Shown here piece by piece: positions 28,101 to 38,272 of a DNA stretch of 64,000 nucleotides. The position numbers were made by a program, and so were the translations under genes. How positions within the stretch are numbered: position 1 is the stretch's first letter; each line of letters begins with the position of its first letter. Under the pieces are notes generated by a model. The model saw nothing but the letters and a program-made list of their open reading frames with translations. It searched no databases and was not told the origin of the DNA. Source of the DNA: Pluralibacter gergoviae ATCC 33028 = NBRC 105706 (GTDB taxonomy: Bacteria > Pseudomonadota > Gammaproteobacteria > Enterobacterales > Enterobacteriaceae); contig NZ_BCZS01000012.1 in the NCBI RefSeq assembly GCF_001598855.1, positions 29,551-93,550 on the forward strand, read 5' to 3'.

Positions 28101-30674
28101 TTACTCTTGTGACAGTTTGAGAAATTCCTGAGCTTCACGGGCATAGCGCTTTTGCAGGCCATTACCATAATGCTCCCACCAGTTATACTGTTTTCCCGCT
28201 TGCGTCGTAATTGTGTTTCCATAGATTGCCTTATCGTATGCGATCCTGGCTTTTAGTAAGCTATTTTGGAAATCATCGGGCTTCATTGATTCTATTTTCG
28301 TTATCGCAGAAGGTGTAAGGCTATCGGCCCTCACGATTTTTCCTGACTCCATTGAGTTCAGAATAGCCTGCGCACCTGACGGTCCACGCATGTGCGCGAG
28401 TGAGGTAATTGCCCCCTGTTTACCAGGATCGGTGAAATTTAACGCTCCTGCCGATTTTGCCGAGGCACTCATCGCTTTAGAAACTTCTTCAAACTCTTCT
28501 GCGCTACCTTTTCCATATTTGTTTCTGGCGGCCAGAATCTTATCATATGCCTTACCATTCCCCTGGCGAAATCCATACAGCTCACGTCGTCCACCTTGTT
28601 CACCCGCACTACCTTCCGATGCCATCACTGATTTCACTACTCTATTATCTATCCTTCCAGGTTTTGCGGCGAATGGCACATTTTTAGCTGGAGCTGCTGA
28701 TGCGGATGCGGATGCGGCAGAGCTTTCACCTTGCTTTCCCGGCGTAAAAAACTCCTTTACCGCTGCCTCAATATTGCCTTTGTGGTCTTCACCCGGTGCA
28801 GAAGTTCCGGGGCTAGCTTTCGACGTATTCAGATGCAGCTTCTCACCGGTCGTGATATACCCTTCTTTCTCGACAAAAAAGTTAAAACTTTTACCAATCA
28901 GACTGATCGTACCGTTAGCATTTAGCTCAATTGCGCTCTCGCCCGACACCAGCCTCAGCATAGTCCCTGACGCTATTTCATACTTCTCGACCGCGGCATC
29001 AAGCTTGCCTTTACCGGTCAGGATCTCCGTCCCGCCTTTTACCGCCTGCGTCTGGTTCGATTCGACGCGGTGCAGCTCATTCTTCGCAACGTAGTGGCTG
29101 CGCGCCCCGCCCACGCTGTGCGTCTCATCATTCTTCACATTGGTATCCAGGTTCTTCTGCGCCTGGATCCACACCTGCTCCTCTCCCGCCTTGTCCTCAA
29201 ACCGCAGCGCGTTCGCCGTCTCCGACGAACCGTCCTTCGTCCGGCTCAGGAACCCCATCTGCGTCGCCGCCGCCGGCAGCGCCCACGGCGGCATGCTCGC
29301 CTCGTTGTACACCCGCCCCGTCACCAGCGGACGGTCCGGGTCGCCGTTGATGAAGTCAATCACCACCTCGTCGCCCACGCGCGGTATCTGCACCCCGCCG
29401 AACCCCTGGCCCGCCCACGCGCTCGAGACACGCACCCAGCACGAGCTGGTGTCGTCCCCCTTCGCCAGACGGTCCCAGTGGAACTTCACCTTGATGCGCC
29501 CGTAGCGGTCCGTCCAGATGCTCTCCCCCTGCGGGCCCACCACCCGCGCCGTCTGCGGGCCGTAGGTACGCGGCCACGCCGTGCCCTGCGCCGGCCGGTA
29601 GACCACCGCCGCCGGGATGACCGTGAACTCCGTGCGGTGTATCGTTTCCCCGCCGTCGCCGCTGGCGTAGCGGTTCTCCTCGAACTGGTAATCCGCCGCC
29701 GTCGTCAGGTACTGCCCGTTGTCGCTGAAGAACGGCGCACTGGTCAGCGCGAAGGTGTTGCCCGGCGCGATGCCCATCGCCGTCGCCGTGCCGCTTATCT
29801 GCTGGTGCTCCACCTGCCACCGCTCCTGGCGGATGCGGGCGTAGAACTCCCCGTGGCCGTGCTCCACGAACCGCCCCGGCCAGTCGTACACGTCGATGCT
29901 CCCCGGCACCGGCGACGCCGGGTTCTGCCGCGCCTGGAACAGCCACGCGTTCGGCTTGCGGAAGTCGTAGTCGTCCAGGCTGTAAATCCCCGGCGTCACG
30001 CTGTCCGCCAGCGCCCACTGGCTGATGCCCTCCTCGCTGGTGCTGCCCCCCGACGGCGTCTGGTGATAGGGGATGATTTCGTAGCCGCTGAACGGTTCGA
30101 AGCTCCCCTCCGCGTCGGTCAGCACCAGGGTGTGCTTGTCCGCCTCGTGCTTAAAGTGGTAGGCAATCCCCTCCAGCTCCATCAGCCGGCTGATGAAGGC
30201 GAAGCTGCTCTCCTGGTACTGCACGCAGTACTCCCACGTCCGGTAGCTGCCCGTCAGCTTATCCTCCAGGTTGACCTGGTACTCGCCGAGCAGCGTCTTC
30301 ACTATCTGCGGCACCGTCTGGCCCTGGAAGATGCGCAGGTTGCGGTCCCGCTTCATCGGCCACAGGTCCGGCTCCACCGTCAGCGTGTAGACCGCGTAGC
30401 GCGTCCCGCTCAGCTCGGTGGCGCTGACCGCGACGCGGGTCACCTTGCCGTTGATGTAGCGCGGGGAGAGCAGGCTCTGCGTCGGTATCGTCACCGTCAC
30501 CGGCTGGCCCAGCAGCCGGCTGCGGTCGATGCGCGCGTCGGTTCCGAGCAGCGTCAGGCTCAGTTCAAACGACTCGGATATTGCCTCGCGGCCCGACAGT
30601 TTCCAGAAAAGCAGCTCCCCGGCGGGGAGCGTGACGGTGATGCGGTTGAGCATAGGGTTTATTCCATTCATCAT
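28101..30674 (-). CDS. vgrG: VgrG (TssI) with lysozyme-like C-terminal extension
   Basis: T6SS spike protein of 857 residues. The gp27/gp5-like core spans about residues 1-600 (WEYCVQYQESSFAFISRLME; DRYGRIKVKFHWDR; SCWVRVSSAWAGQGFGGVQI). A beta-helix region and an Ala/Ser linker (about 649-678) follow, then a 179-residue tail (679-857). The tail opens with VVKSVMASEGSAGEQGGRRE then LYGFRQG, with E687 placed like the acid of lysozyme-type glycosidases, so I call it a probable muramidase-like effector. The tail is AT-rich relative to the core. A start eight codons in at 30653 (MLNRITVTLPAG) is the more usual family N-terminus. Exported proteins follow directly. Confidence 0.92.
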   Translation of the reverse strand: MMNGINPMLNRITVTLPAGELLFWKLSGREAISESFELSLTLLGTDARIDRSRLLGQPVTVTIPTQSLLSPRYINGKVTRVAVSATELSGTRYAVYTLTVEPDLWPMKRDRNLRIFQGQTVPQIVKTLLGEYQVNLEDKLTGSYRTWEYCVQYQESSFAFISRLMELEGIAYHFKHEADKHTLVLTDAEGSFEPFSGYEIIPYHQTPSGGSTSEEGISQWALADSVTPGIYSLDDYDFRKPNAWLFQARQNPASPVPGSIDVYDWPGRFVEHGHGEFYARIRQERWQVEHQQISGTATAMGIAPGNTFALTSAPFFSDNGQYLTTAADYQFEENRYASGDGGETIHRTEFTVIPAAVVYRPAQGTAWPRTYGPQTARVVGPQGESIWTDRYGRIKVKFHWDRLAKGDDTSSCWVRVSSAWAGQGFGGVQIPRVGDEVVIDFINGDPDRPLVTGRVYNEASMPPWALPAAATQMGFLSRTKDGSSETANALRFEDKAGEEQVWIQAQKNLDTNVKNDETHSVGGARSHYVAKNELHRVESNQTQAVKGGTEILTGKGKLDAAVEKYEIASGTMLRLVSGESAIELNANGTISLIGKSFNFFVEKEGYITTGEKLHLNTSKASPGTSAPGEDHKGNIEAAVKEFFTPGKQGESSAASASASAAPAKNVPFAAKPGRIDNRVVKSVMASEGSAGEQGGRRELYGFRQGNGKAYDKILAARNKYGKGSAEEFEEVSKAMSASAKSAGALNFTDPGKQGAITSLAHMRGPSGAQAILNSMESGKIVRADSLTPSAITKIESMKPDDFQNSLLKARIAYDKAIYGNTITTQAGKQYNWWEHYGNGLQKRYAREAQEFLKLSQE

Positions 30675-30732
30675 AAGTGGGCCACCGCCGGCGGCCGGTG
30701 CGCTATCGTTTTTTTGGCTGCGCTGGCGGGGA

Positions 30733-32202
30733 TCACCCCGCCGGATTAATCAGCCACGTTCCCGCCTTGCCGATTTCCAGGGTCTGGGTGCGGCTACCGC
30801 CGCTGCCCTGCAGGACGATCTGGTAGTGGCCGGGCGCCAGCTTGAGGGAAGCAAAGCCGCTGGTGGCCGGGGTCACATCCTGCGCTTCGCCGTTGAGAGT
30901 GAGCTTCTCGCCGGCGCGCATGCGCACGTAAATCAGCGCCACCGGCGGCGCGGCGACGGCGGCCTGGGTCGGCTCCTGCTGCGCGGGCGGCGGGGTTTGC
31001 GTCGCGGCAGCGGTTTCCGTCGGCGCCTGAGTCGCGGCGGGCGGCTGAACAGCAGGCGTCTGCGACGGCGCGGACTCCGCTGCCGGAGGCTGGGTCGTCG
31101 GCGTCGCGGCGGCGGTATCTGCCGTCGGTGCCTCGCTGCCGCCGCTGAATAGCAGGCCGCCGGCAATGATGCCCACCAGCACGCCCGCGGCGATCATCCC
31201 CGGAACCTTGTAGCGCCGCCAGTCGGTGAGGGCCGGCTTCTCCTCTTCCACCACCGCCAGCATGGTGCCCGGCTTTTTCCCGGCCATCACGTCGTTGATG
31301 TGCGAGACCGGCATCTCGATCAGGGCGGCAAATTCGTCGATGCTCTGCGGCCGGTCCTGAATGTGCAGGGCCAGCGCTTTATCGACGGCCTTCAGCAGCT
31401 CCATGGAGTAGCCGGCAGGCTGGCGCTCCGCCAGCGGCACGTAGGTGTCCTGGATGCTGCGCACCACGCTGACCGGCGGCGGGGAGCCGGCGATCAGGGT
31501 GTGCAGCACCGCGCCGACGGCGTAGATATCGGTCCACGCGCCCTGCTCGCTCTCGTTGTCGTCGGTGTACTGTTCGATGGGCGCGTAGCCCGGGCGCAGC
31601 ATGGTTTCCGTTTCGTCGGAGAGGTTGCCGATGGTACGGCGGGCGGAACCGAGGTCGAGCAGCACCGGCAGGCCGTTTTCCTGGATCTGGATATTGTCCG
31701 GGGAGATGTCGCGGTGCAGGTAGCCTTCGTCGTGGATCGTTTTGATCGCCCCGAACAGCATCGGCAGCACGCGACGGATCCACGCTTCGTCAATCAGATC
31801 CGGCTGCTGCTCGCGCAGGCGGGTCAGCGTGGTGCCGGTGTAGAACAGCGTCCCCATGTAGGCGGTGTCGTTCTGCACCCAGAAGCGCAGAACGTGCACC
31901 AGGTTCGGATGATTAAAGCGCGCCAGCAGGCGCGCCTCCTGGATAAAGCTGTTCAGCCCGGCGGAGAATGCCTTGCTGAAGCGCTCGCTGCGCAGGACCA
32001 GGGTCATGTCGTCGCTGCGCACCGCCAGCGACGAAGGCATAAACTCCTTAATAGCGATGGTGCGCTCCAGCTGATGATCCCAGGCGCGGTAGACAATGCC
32101 GAAGCCGCCGCCGCCAATCACTTCCTTGATTTCAAACTCATTAAAACGATACCCGATCGGCAGCGCGTTCAGGACAGTCCGGTTGTTATCGTGATCCGTC
32201 AT
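30733..32202 (-). CDS. ppkA: T6SS-associated Ser/Thr protein kinase (PpkA-like)
   Basis: A 489-residue eukaryotic-type kinase: glycine loop GGGGFGIVY at about 30-38, catalytic lysine K52, HRDISPDN at 163-170 and a DLG in place of DFG at 183-185, so catalysis is expected. A Pro/Ala/Gln-rich stretch follows a membrane helix (about 339-358), and a small beta domain ends the protein outside the membrane (PEGA-like: VRMRAGEKLTLNGEAQDVTP). PpkA phosphorylates the FHA protein to promote T6SS assembly; both partners (TagH, PppA) are in this island. Confidence 0.9.
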   Translation of the reverse strand: MTDHDNNRTVLNALPIGYRFNEFEIKEVIGGGGFGIVYRAWDHQLERTIAIKEFMPSSLAVRSDDMTLVLRSERFSKAFSAGLNSFIQEARLLARFNHPNLVHVLRFWVQNDTAYMGTLFYTGTTLTRLREQQPDLIDEAWIRRVLPMLFGAIKTIHDEGYLHRDISPDNIQIQENGLPVLLDLGSARRTIGNLSDETETMLRPGYAPIEQYTDDNESEQGAWTDIYAVGAVLHTLIAGSPPPVSVVRSIQDTYVPLAERQPAGYSMELLKAVDKALALHIQDRPQSIDEFAALIEMPVSHINDVMAGKKPGTMLAVVEEEKPALTDWRRYKVPGMIAAGVLVGIIAGGLLFSGGSEAPTADTAAATPTTQPPAAESAPSQTPAVQPPAATQAPTETAAATQTPPPAQQEPTQAAVAAPPVALIYVRMRAGEKLTLNGEAQDVTPATSGFASLKLAPGHYQIVLQGSGGSRTQTLEIGKAGTWLINPAG

Positions 32203-32227
32203 GGTTAAGACTCACTCAATGATTGCG

Positions 32228-34840
32228 TTACGCGGCAAACTGACAATGAAACTCGCCGTCCGCAAAGCTGACGCGCAGGTGTCGGAACTGCTCGTCGTTG
32301 CGGCTGGCGGTTAACAGTATCTGGCTGATTTGCGGCAGCAGCGTGTTGGTCAGGATGGCATCGACCATACGCCCGCCGGATTCGACTTCGGTGCAGCGGC
32401 GGACGACCTGGTCCACGACGCTGTCGTCGATGTCGGAAAGTATGTTGTGGTTCTCCTTGAGACGGCGCTGGATGCGCGCCAGCTGCAGGCGGACAATCTG
32501 CCCCAGCATCTCGTCGCTGAGCGGGTAGTAGGGCACCACCAGCAGGCGGCCGAGCAGCGCCGGCGGGAAGACCTGCAGCAGCGGCTGGCGCAGAGCGGTG
32601 CCCAGCGCCTCCGGCTCCGGCATCAGTTCCGGATCGGCGCACATGGCGCTAATCAGGTCGGTGCCGACATTGGAGGTCAGAATAATAATGGTGTTGCGGA
32701 AGTCGATGTGGCGGCCTTCGCCGTCCTCCATCCAGCCCTTGTCGAACACCTGGAAGAAGATCTCGTGCACGTCCGGGTGGGCCTTCTCGATCTCGTCGAG
32801 CAGTACCACGCTGTAGGGGCGGCGGCGCACCGCTTCGGTGAGCACGCCGCCTTCGCCGTAGCCGACGTAGCCCGGAGGCGCCCCCTTCAGGGTCGAGACG
32901 GTGTGCGCTTCCTGGAACTCGCTCATGTTGATGGTGATGACGTTCTGCTCGCCGCCGTAGAGGGACTCGGCCAGCGCCAGCGCGGTTTCGGTTTTACCGA
33001 CGCCGGAGGGGCCGCAGAGCATAAATACACCCACCGGTTTATTGGGATCGTCCAGCCGGGCGCGGGAGGTGCGCACGCGCTTCGCGATCAGGTCCAGGCC
33101 GTGGCGCTGGCCGATCACCCGCTGGTTGAGGGTGTCCGCCAGGCTCAGCACGGCGTCGATTTCATTTTTCACCATCCGACCCAGCGGGATGCCGGTCCAG
33201 TCGGAGACCACCGCCGCCACCACGTTTTCGTCGACGGCGGCAAACAGCAGCGGGGCGTCTCCCTGCACCGCTTTCAGCGCCTCCTGCGTGCTCTCAAGTT
33301 CCGCCCGCAGTTCGGGCAGCGCCGCCTCATCGGCGTCATGCAGCTGCGCCCGCAGGGCGATCGTTGCATCCACCAGCCTGCGCTCCTCTTCCCACCGCAG
33401 GGTCAGGGCGTCGCGCTCGGCTTCCAGCCGCTCGCGCTCGGCCAGCAGCTGCGCCGGGCGCTGGCTGTCGCCGACGCCGACGCGGCTTTCGCGCTGCGCT
33501 ATTTCAATTTCAACGTCCAGCCCGGCGATGCGGTGCTGGAGGTCTTCCAGCCGGGGCGGCGTCGCGCCCTGGCTGACCGCCACCCGCGCGCAGGCGGTAT
33601 CAAGCAGCGCCACCGCCTTATCGGGCAGCTGGCGGGCGGGAATGTAGCGGTGGGAGAGCTTCACCGCCGCGCTCACCGCTTCGTCGAGCAGCAGCACCCG
33701 ATGGTGCTTCTCCAGCGGCGAAACGGTGCTGCGCAGCATCAGCAGCGCCTTCTCTTCGTCCGGCTCGTGGATCTGCACGGTCTGGAAGCGGCGGGTCAGG
33801 GCCGGATCTTTTTCGATGTATTTTTTGTACTCGGCCCAGGTGGTGGCCCCAACGGTGCGCAGCTGGCCGCGCGCGAGGGCGGGCTTGAGCAGGTTGGCGG
33901 CATCGCCGGTGCCCTGCTGGCCGCCGGCGCCGATCAGGGTGTGAATTTCGTCGATAAACAGCACGATCGGCGTCGGGCTGGCCTGCACTTCGTTAATCAG
34001 CGCCTGCAGGCGGGCCTCGAATTCGCCCTTCATGCCCGCCCCGGCCTGCAGCATGCCGATATCCAGCAGCCAGAGCTGAACATCGCGCAGCGGCTCCGGC
34101 ACGTCGCCGGCGGCGATGCGCAGAGCCAGGCCCTCGACTACCGCCGTTTTTCCGACCCCGGCTTCGCCGGTGAGCAGCGGGTTGTTCTGGCGGCGGCGCA
34201 TCAGGATATCGACCATCTGGCGGATCTCTTCATCGCGGCCCACTACCGGATCGATTTTACCGTCCCGCGCGCGCCCGGTGAGGTTCTGGCCGTACTGGGC
34301 CAGCGTCCCCTTCGCCGCCGGGACCGCGCCCTGCTCCGCCGGCTCGGCCGCCGCCTGCTGGCTCTCTTTGCTGTCGGCCAGCAGGATATCAAACTGCTCG
34401 CTGAGCGCCTCAACGTTGATGCGGCCGAACTGGGCGGAGATGCCCTTCAGCACGCTGGCGAGGTTCCAGGTTTTCAGCAGGCCGATCAGCAGGTGGCCGC
34501 CGCGAATGCGGCCGACGCCGTACTTCAGCGAGCCGTAGACCCAGGCGCGCTCGACGGCGCTGTCGATATGCTCCGAGAGATCGGACACCGACCCGGCGCC
34601 GCGCGGCAGAGCGTCAAGGGCGGCGATGATGTCGCGGGTCAGGGCCTGTTCGTCGAGGGCGAAGTGACGAATGACCTGCTGCAGGTCGCCGTTCTCCTGC
34701 TGCATCAGCTGGTGCAGCCAGTGCACCAGCTCGACGTAGGGGTTGCCGCGCAGCTTACAAAAGGCGGTGGCGCTCTCCAGCGAGGTAAACAACAGCGTAT
34801 CCAGTTTGCCGAACAGTACGGCGCGGCTGATTTCTGACAT
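32228..34840 (-). CDS. clpV: T6SS AAA+ ATPase ClpV (TssH)
   Basis: Cytoplasmic unfoldase that disassembles contracted TssB-TssC sheaths. An N-terminal Clp domain is followed by two AAA+ modules: Walker A GEAGVGKT near residue 225 with FIDEIHTL, and GPSGVGKT near 620 with [12 protein letters not shown]. An M-like helical region rich in Glu and Arg lies between. With the ATG at 34840 ([14 protein letters not shown]) it has 870 residues, the usual ClpV size; an ATG four codons upstream lacks a ribosome site. It heads clpV-ppkA-vgrG after a 500-base gap. Confidence 0.96.
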   Translation of the reverse strand: MSEISRAVLFGKLDTLLFTSLESATAFCKLRGNPYVELVHWLHQLMQQENGDLQQVIRHFALDEQALTRDIIAALDALPRGAGSVSDLSEHIDSAVERAWVYGSLKYGVGRIRGGHLLIGLLKTWNLASVLKGISAQFGRINVEALSEQFDILLADSKESQQAAAEPAEQGAVPAAKGTLAQYGQNLTGRARDGKIDPVVGRDEEIRQMVDILMRRRQNNPLLTGEAGVGKTAVVEGLALRIAAGDVPEPLRDVQLWLLDIGMLQAGAGMKGEFEARLQALINEVQASPTPIVLFIDEIHTLIGAGGQQGTGDAANLLKPALARGQLRTVGATTWAEYKKYIEKDPALTRRFQTVQIHEPDEEKALLMLRSTVSPLEKHHRVLLLDEAVSAAVKLSHRYIPARQLPDKAVALLDTACARVAVSQGATPPRLEDLQHRIAGLDVEIEIAQRESRVGVGDSQRPAQLLAERERLEAERDALTLRWEEERRLVDATIALRAQLHDADEAALPELRAELESTQEALKAVQGDAPLLFAAVDENVVAAVVSDWTGIPLGRMVKNEIDAVLSLADTLNQRVIGQRHGLDLIAKRVRTSRARLDDPNKPVGVFMLCGPSGVGKTETALALAESLYGGEQNVITINMSEFQEAHTVSTLKGAPPGYVGYGEGGVLTEAVRRRPYSVVLLDEIEKAHPDVHEIFFQVFDKGWMEDGEGRHIDFRNTIIILTSNVGTDLISAMCADPELMPEPEALGTALRQPLLQVFPPALLGRLLVVPYYPLSDEMLGQIVRLQLARIQRRLKENHNILSDIDDSVVDQVVRRCTEVESGGRMVDAILTNTLLPQISQILLTASRNDEQFRHLRVSFADGEFHCQFAA

Positions 34841-35336
34841 GTTGGGTTCCATTAATAACAGTAAACGTTGTCGCTTCGCCGGGCGGCGCTGCGCTTGCCC
34901 GGCCTACAAATAAATATGTGACGCAAAGACGCGTAGAGACGGTGACGGCCTGCACGCATTCAATTCCATTCTTCACATGATTGTGGAATTGTTCCGTTCA
35001 CTCTTAGCTCTCTGCTTCTCTATCAGGCTTTCTGCGGTGAACGTGTTAAGGGCGCTCGCCGCCGCGCCTTTAACAATCCCGGCTCCCGGCAACAAAAATC
35101 GCCGCTACGCGGAACCTCAGATTATGGCGACTGGCTTTTCGGGTACGGCTCGACTCGACATCCTGTCTCGTTTCGCCTCAGCCCGCGTCCCTGCGGGCTG
35201 CCCCGGCCATTCGCCATAATCTGAGGCGATTTTAAGCCGGACTCAAACACCCTCAGAACACTTACCCATTGAGCTAAAAATCTATCGTGCCGTAGGCCCG
35301 GCAAACGCAGTGCCGCCGGGCAAAATCCGCCGCCGC
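34841..35336. other. Repeat-rich intergenic region between tssG and clpV
   Basis: Nearly 500 bases without a gene, made of palindromic units. REP-like units lie at about 34874-34910 and 35288-35318, in opposite orientation. CAATTCCA at 34961-34968 is repeated inverted at 34984-34991. GTTAAGGGCG at 35045-35054 pairs with CGCCTTTAAC at 35065-35074, one G:U. A 112-base unit with 16-base inverted ends occupies 35115-35226. The clpV promoter, if separate, lies at the left end. No tRNA or protein gene is visible. Confidence 0.75.
35115..35226. repeat. 112-base element with perfect 16-base inverted ends
   Basis: CCTCAGATTATGGCGA at 35115-35130 is matched exactly by its complement at 35211-35226; with one mismatch the pairing extends about four bases inward. 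Inside is a second perfect hairpin, CAGCCCGC, six bases, GCGGGCTG (35179-35200). It looks like a MITE-like repeat or a strongly structured RNA. I believe similar sequence occurs in other enterobacterial intergenic regions but cannot confirm it here. Confidence 0.7.
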
Positions 35337-36389
35337 CTACTCCCGCGCCGGCTCCCCCCCAAACACCAGATCCCCGCGCGGCTCAGCCTTCGGCTGCAGG
35401 CCGAGCCAGGCGCTGTAGCCCAGCCGACCGCGGCCCTGCAGCGAGGCGGCGGGCACCTCGTCGGCGCGCAGTAGCAGGCGGATCTCCCACTGATATTCGA
35501 TGCCCAGATACTGGCGCACCCAGTCGCGCAGGGCGGTGACCTGCGGCTGGTCGGGCAGAAAGCGGTCGTACTCGTCGGCAGCAAGCGGGCCGAGTTCGAG
35601 GCAGAACTTGTGCTGCACGTCGCGCACCGCGACGCCGAGAAAGCCGGAGACGCCGAGCCGGGGATTGCGCCGCCCGGCGCCGAGCCGGGCGCGATCGCGC
35701 TCGCTGAGCGGCATCCACTGCGGCACGTTGCCGACCACCCGCACCGGTACGCGGAAGTAGTGGCGGAGAATTTTCTCCAGCCCTTCCGGATCGCGGCCGT
35801 GGCGGGTGAGGTGCCCGGCGTGGGTAAAGCGGGCGTGGGCGCCGAGGCCGCCCTTCTCCATCTGTCCCGGCTGCCCCATGCCGATCAGCGACGCCAGGTA
35901 GTGGTTAAAGCGCTGGTTATCTTTGCGGTCCAGCGACACCGTCGGCTGGGCGTCGGCCCAGGCGCGGTAGAACAGCAGCGTCAGGCGGTGGTGAAACAGG
36001 TCGGCAAAGGCGCTGAAGCTGGGATCCTGGTGGTGGTGCAGCCGCTCGCGGGCGTATTCGGTCAGGTGCACCGGCAGCGGGCCGTTGGGACCGAACAGGC
36101 CGAAACTTAAAATCGACACGTCGTGCAGCTGGCTGTTTTCCCGCCGGCTGGCGGAGGCCAGGGTCGAGGGCGCGAAGGCCATCGACGGCGTCTGCCCGAT
36201 GCGCAGCGCCTCAAACTTCGGCAGCGGCGCGCGCCCCAGCGGGTAGCGCTCGCCGCCCAGCGCGTCGAGGCGGCGCAGGAGCTGAAACAGATCGTACTGC
36301 CAGGGCGCGGCCATTACGCCCTGCCAGAAGGATTCGGGCAGCGGCGTCAGGCGGTGGATGGTGGCGGTCGGGGTGGCGGCGTCGCTCAT
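35337..36389 (-). CDS. tssG: T6SS baseplate protein TssG
   Basis: A 350-residue ImpH/VasB-family baseplate wedge protein that pairs with TssF. Family features are PWQYDLFQLLRRLDAL near the N-terminus, FGLFGPNGPLPVHLTEYARE in the middle and SGFLGVAVRDVQHKF. Its start overlaps the tssF stop by four bases. It is the last gene of tagH-pppA-...-tssEFG before the repeat-rich gap. Confidence 0.95.
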   Translation of the reverse strand: MSDAATPTATIHRLTPLPESFWQGVMAAPWQYDLFQLLRRLDALGGERYPLGRAPLPKFEALRIGQTPSMAFAPSTLASASRRENSQLHDVSILSFGLFGPNGPLPVHLTEYARERLHHHQDPSFSAFADLFHHRLTLLFYRAWADAQPTVSLDRKDNQRFNHYLASLIGMGQPGQMEKGGLGAHARFTHAGHLTRHGRDPEGLEKILRHYFRVPVRVVGNVPQWMPLSERDRARLGAGRRNPRLGVSGFLGVAVRDVQHKFCLELGPLAADEYDRFLPDQPQVTALRDWVRQYLGIEYQWEIRLLLRADEVPAASLQGRGRLGYSAWLGLQPKAEPRGDLVFGGEPARE

Positions 36390-38266
36390 ATCAGCGCCCT
36401 TTTACCCATTCGCGGGCCCCAGTAGCCAATCTCGCCCCGCTGCAGGCTGTTGAGCGTAAATTCAGTGAAGCTGTTGAGCGACACCAGGCGGGCAAAGACC
36501 CGCTCCAGCACGCTGCCGAACAGCCACGGGCTGGCGCCGGAGAAGGCGCGCTCGTCGACGGTCAGGGTAATGCCGATACCGCGGGCGAAGACGATCGGCC
36601 CCGGCTCCGGCACCCGGCGATGCACCGGCTCCAGCACGCAGCTGCGCACGCCCTCTATCTGGCGGGCGACGGCGGTCTCCGCCAGCCCGGTATACAGCCC
36701 CAGCAGCTGGCGCAGCGCCGCCGCGCCCTCGCCGCTGTCGCCGTCCATCAGGCTCAGGTAGTTCATCTGCAGGTGGCTTATCAGCCGCCAGGTGCTCAGC
36801 CCCTCCGCCAGCGCCGGGCGCGGCGGGGTCGGCCCCTTGCGCATGCTCAGCGTTTTCACCGGCAGCGAGTCAGGCAGGACAAACTGCCCCAGCTCCTGCT
36901 GCAGCATCAGCGGCAGGTCGCGGCTGGTGCACAGCACCTCGGCGGCGATGTAATTCAGCTCCTGCTGCCAGGGCGCGTGCTGCTCGTCCACCAGCGAGAT
37001 AAAGACTTCGGAGCCGACGTAGCCAGTGCGGGTGCCGTAGCGCAGAGCGTGTTCGGAGAGCACCCGCTGCTCGCGGCGCAGGGAGAAGTAGGCCCCGTAG
37101 TCGCCGGCGTCGCCGGCGTCGCCGCTCCAGGAGCTCCAGAACGGGCGGAACTCGCGCAGGTCGCGCTGGCCGTCGGCGCTGCCGTGAACTTTGCCTACCG
37201 AGTAAATTTCGTAATCCAGCGGGCGGATGTTATCGACCACCAGATGGTATTCATGCTGGCCGTCGCCGAGCTTCTGGCGGGCGGCCACTTTTGGAAACAG
37301 GTTGATCACCGGCGTGCAGTGCAGCGCAAAGTGGCCGGCGTCCACCACCTGCTCCAGGCGGTCATCGGCCTTGTCGAGCAGGATGATGATGTCGAAAGCG
37401 CGCTCGCTGCCGCACTGCGCCACCAGCTTTTTCAGGCCGCTGACGCTGACGAAGCGAAAGCGCGCCGGGAAGGCGAAGTACTCGTGCAGCAGGCGGTAGC
37501 CGTCGAAGTTGCGCAGATCTTCCGGGAGCAGCGCCTGGTCGGCGGTAAAACCCTCCTGGCGCAGCGCCTCTTCGCCGAGCACCGCGCGCCGCGGGTCGCC
37601 GCCGACGCTCTGGCAGACGGTGCCGACCTGGTGGGCCATCACCAGCTCCAGCAGGCGCAGGGCCTCGATGTCCGGACCGCTGAAGAAGAACTCCAGCCGG
37701 TCGAAGTCGAGGTGGCCGAGGTTCTCCGCCCCGGCGCAGGCCACGCGGATGCGCAGGGCGCTGGCGGCGCCGTGCTGGCTGAGGCCGAGGGCCGACAGCG
37801 GCAGATCCGCCGGGATGCCGCCCAGCTCCGCTTTCTCAATGCGCAGCGGCAGCAGGTTAACGTCGTGGGCGGTGGTATAGCTGCAGGTGACGCCGTTCTT
37901 CTTCAGCAGCTGGCTGTCCATCATGGTGCCGCGCGGCACCAGAAAGCCTTTACTCAGATCGCCCTTGTTGGTATCCGGCTCCAGCTCGGCAATCGCCATT
38001 GACGGCGTCGGCGCCAGGTAATTAGGGGCGATCATCTCCAGCAGCCGCTGGGAGAAGCGCGGAAACTCGGCGTCCATCTTCAGCTGCACGCGGGAAGTCA
38101 GGAAGGCGAAGCCCTCCATCATCCGTTCTACGTAAGGGTCTGCGACCTCAATGCCGCGCATCCCCAGCCGCCCGGCGACTTTGGGATAGCGCTCGGCAAA
38201 TTCGGCGCCCATCTCGCGCAGGTAGGCCAGTTCCCGGTTGTAGTAGTCGAGCAGTTTGCCTTCCAT
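36386..38266 (-). CDS. tssF: T6SS baseplate protein TssF
   Basis: A 626-residue ImpG/VasA-family protein, the large partner in the TssF2-TssG baseplate wedge. It begins with the family N-terminus MEGKLLDYYNRELAYLREMG and has AEFAERYPKVAGRLGM and DPYVERMMEGFAFLTSRVQL. It lies seven bases after tssE and overlaps tssG. No damage seen. Confidence 0.96.
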   Translation of the reverse strand: MEGKLLDYYNRELAYLREMGAEFAERYPKVAGRLGMRGIEVADPYVERMMEGFAFLTSRVQLKMDAEFPRFSQRLLEMIAPNYLAPTPSMAIAELEPDTNKGDLSKGFLVPRGTMMDSQLLKKNGVTCSYTTAHDVNLLPLRIEKAELGGIPADLPLSALGLSQHGAASALRIRVACAGAENLGHLDFDRLEFFFSGPDIEALRLLELVMAHQVGTVCQSVGGDPRRAVLGEEALRQEGFTADQALLPEDLRNFDGYRLLHEYFAFPARFRFVSVSGLKKLVAQCGSERAFDIIILLDKADDRLEQVVDAGHFALHCTPVINLFPKVAARQKLGDGQHEYHLVVDNIRPLDYEIYSVGKVHGSADGQRDLREFRPFWSSWSGDAGDAGDYGAYFSLRREQRVLSEHALRYGTRTGYVGSEVFISLVDEQHAPWQQELNYIAAEVLCTSRDLPLMLQQELGQFVLPDSLPVKTLSMRKGPTPPRPALAEGLSTWRLISHLQMNYLSLMDGDSGEGAAALRQLLGLYTGLAETAVARQIEGVRSCVLEPVHRRVPEPGPIVFARGIGITLTVDERAFSGASPWLFGSVLERVFARLVSLNSFTEFTLNSLQRGEIGYWGPRMGKRALI

Positions 38267-38272
38267 CGTCGC

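Noticed and set aside
32330..34837. An 835-codon open frame opposite clpV
   Set aside because: Antisense to ClpV, with no domain of its own and the usual Arg/Gln/Ala-rich shadow composition.
35230..35285. Minus-strand sequence that looks like pieces of a tRNA (AGCTCAATGGGTAAG, then GTTTGAGTCC)
   Set aside because: The D-arm- and T-arm-like words are there, but the T stem does not pair, no anticodon arm fits between them and no acceptor stem closes. I treat it as chance resemblance within repeat DNA.
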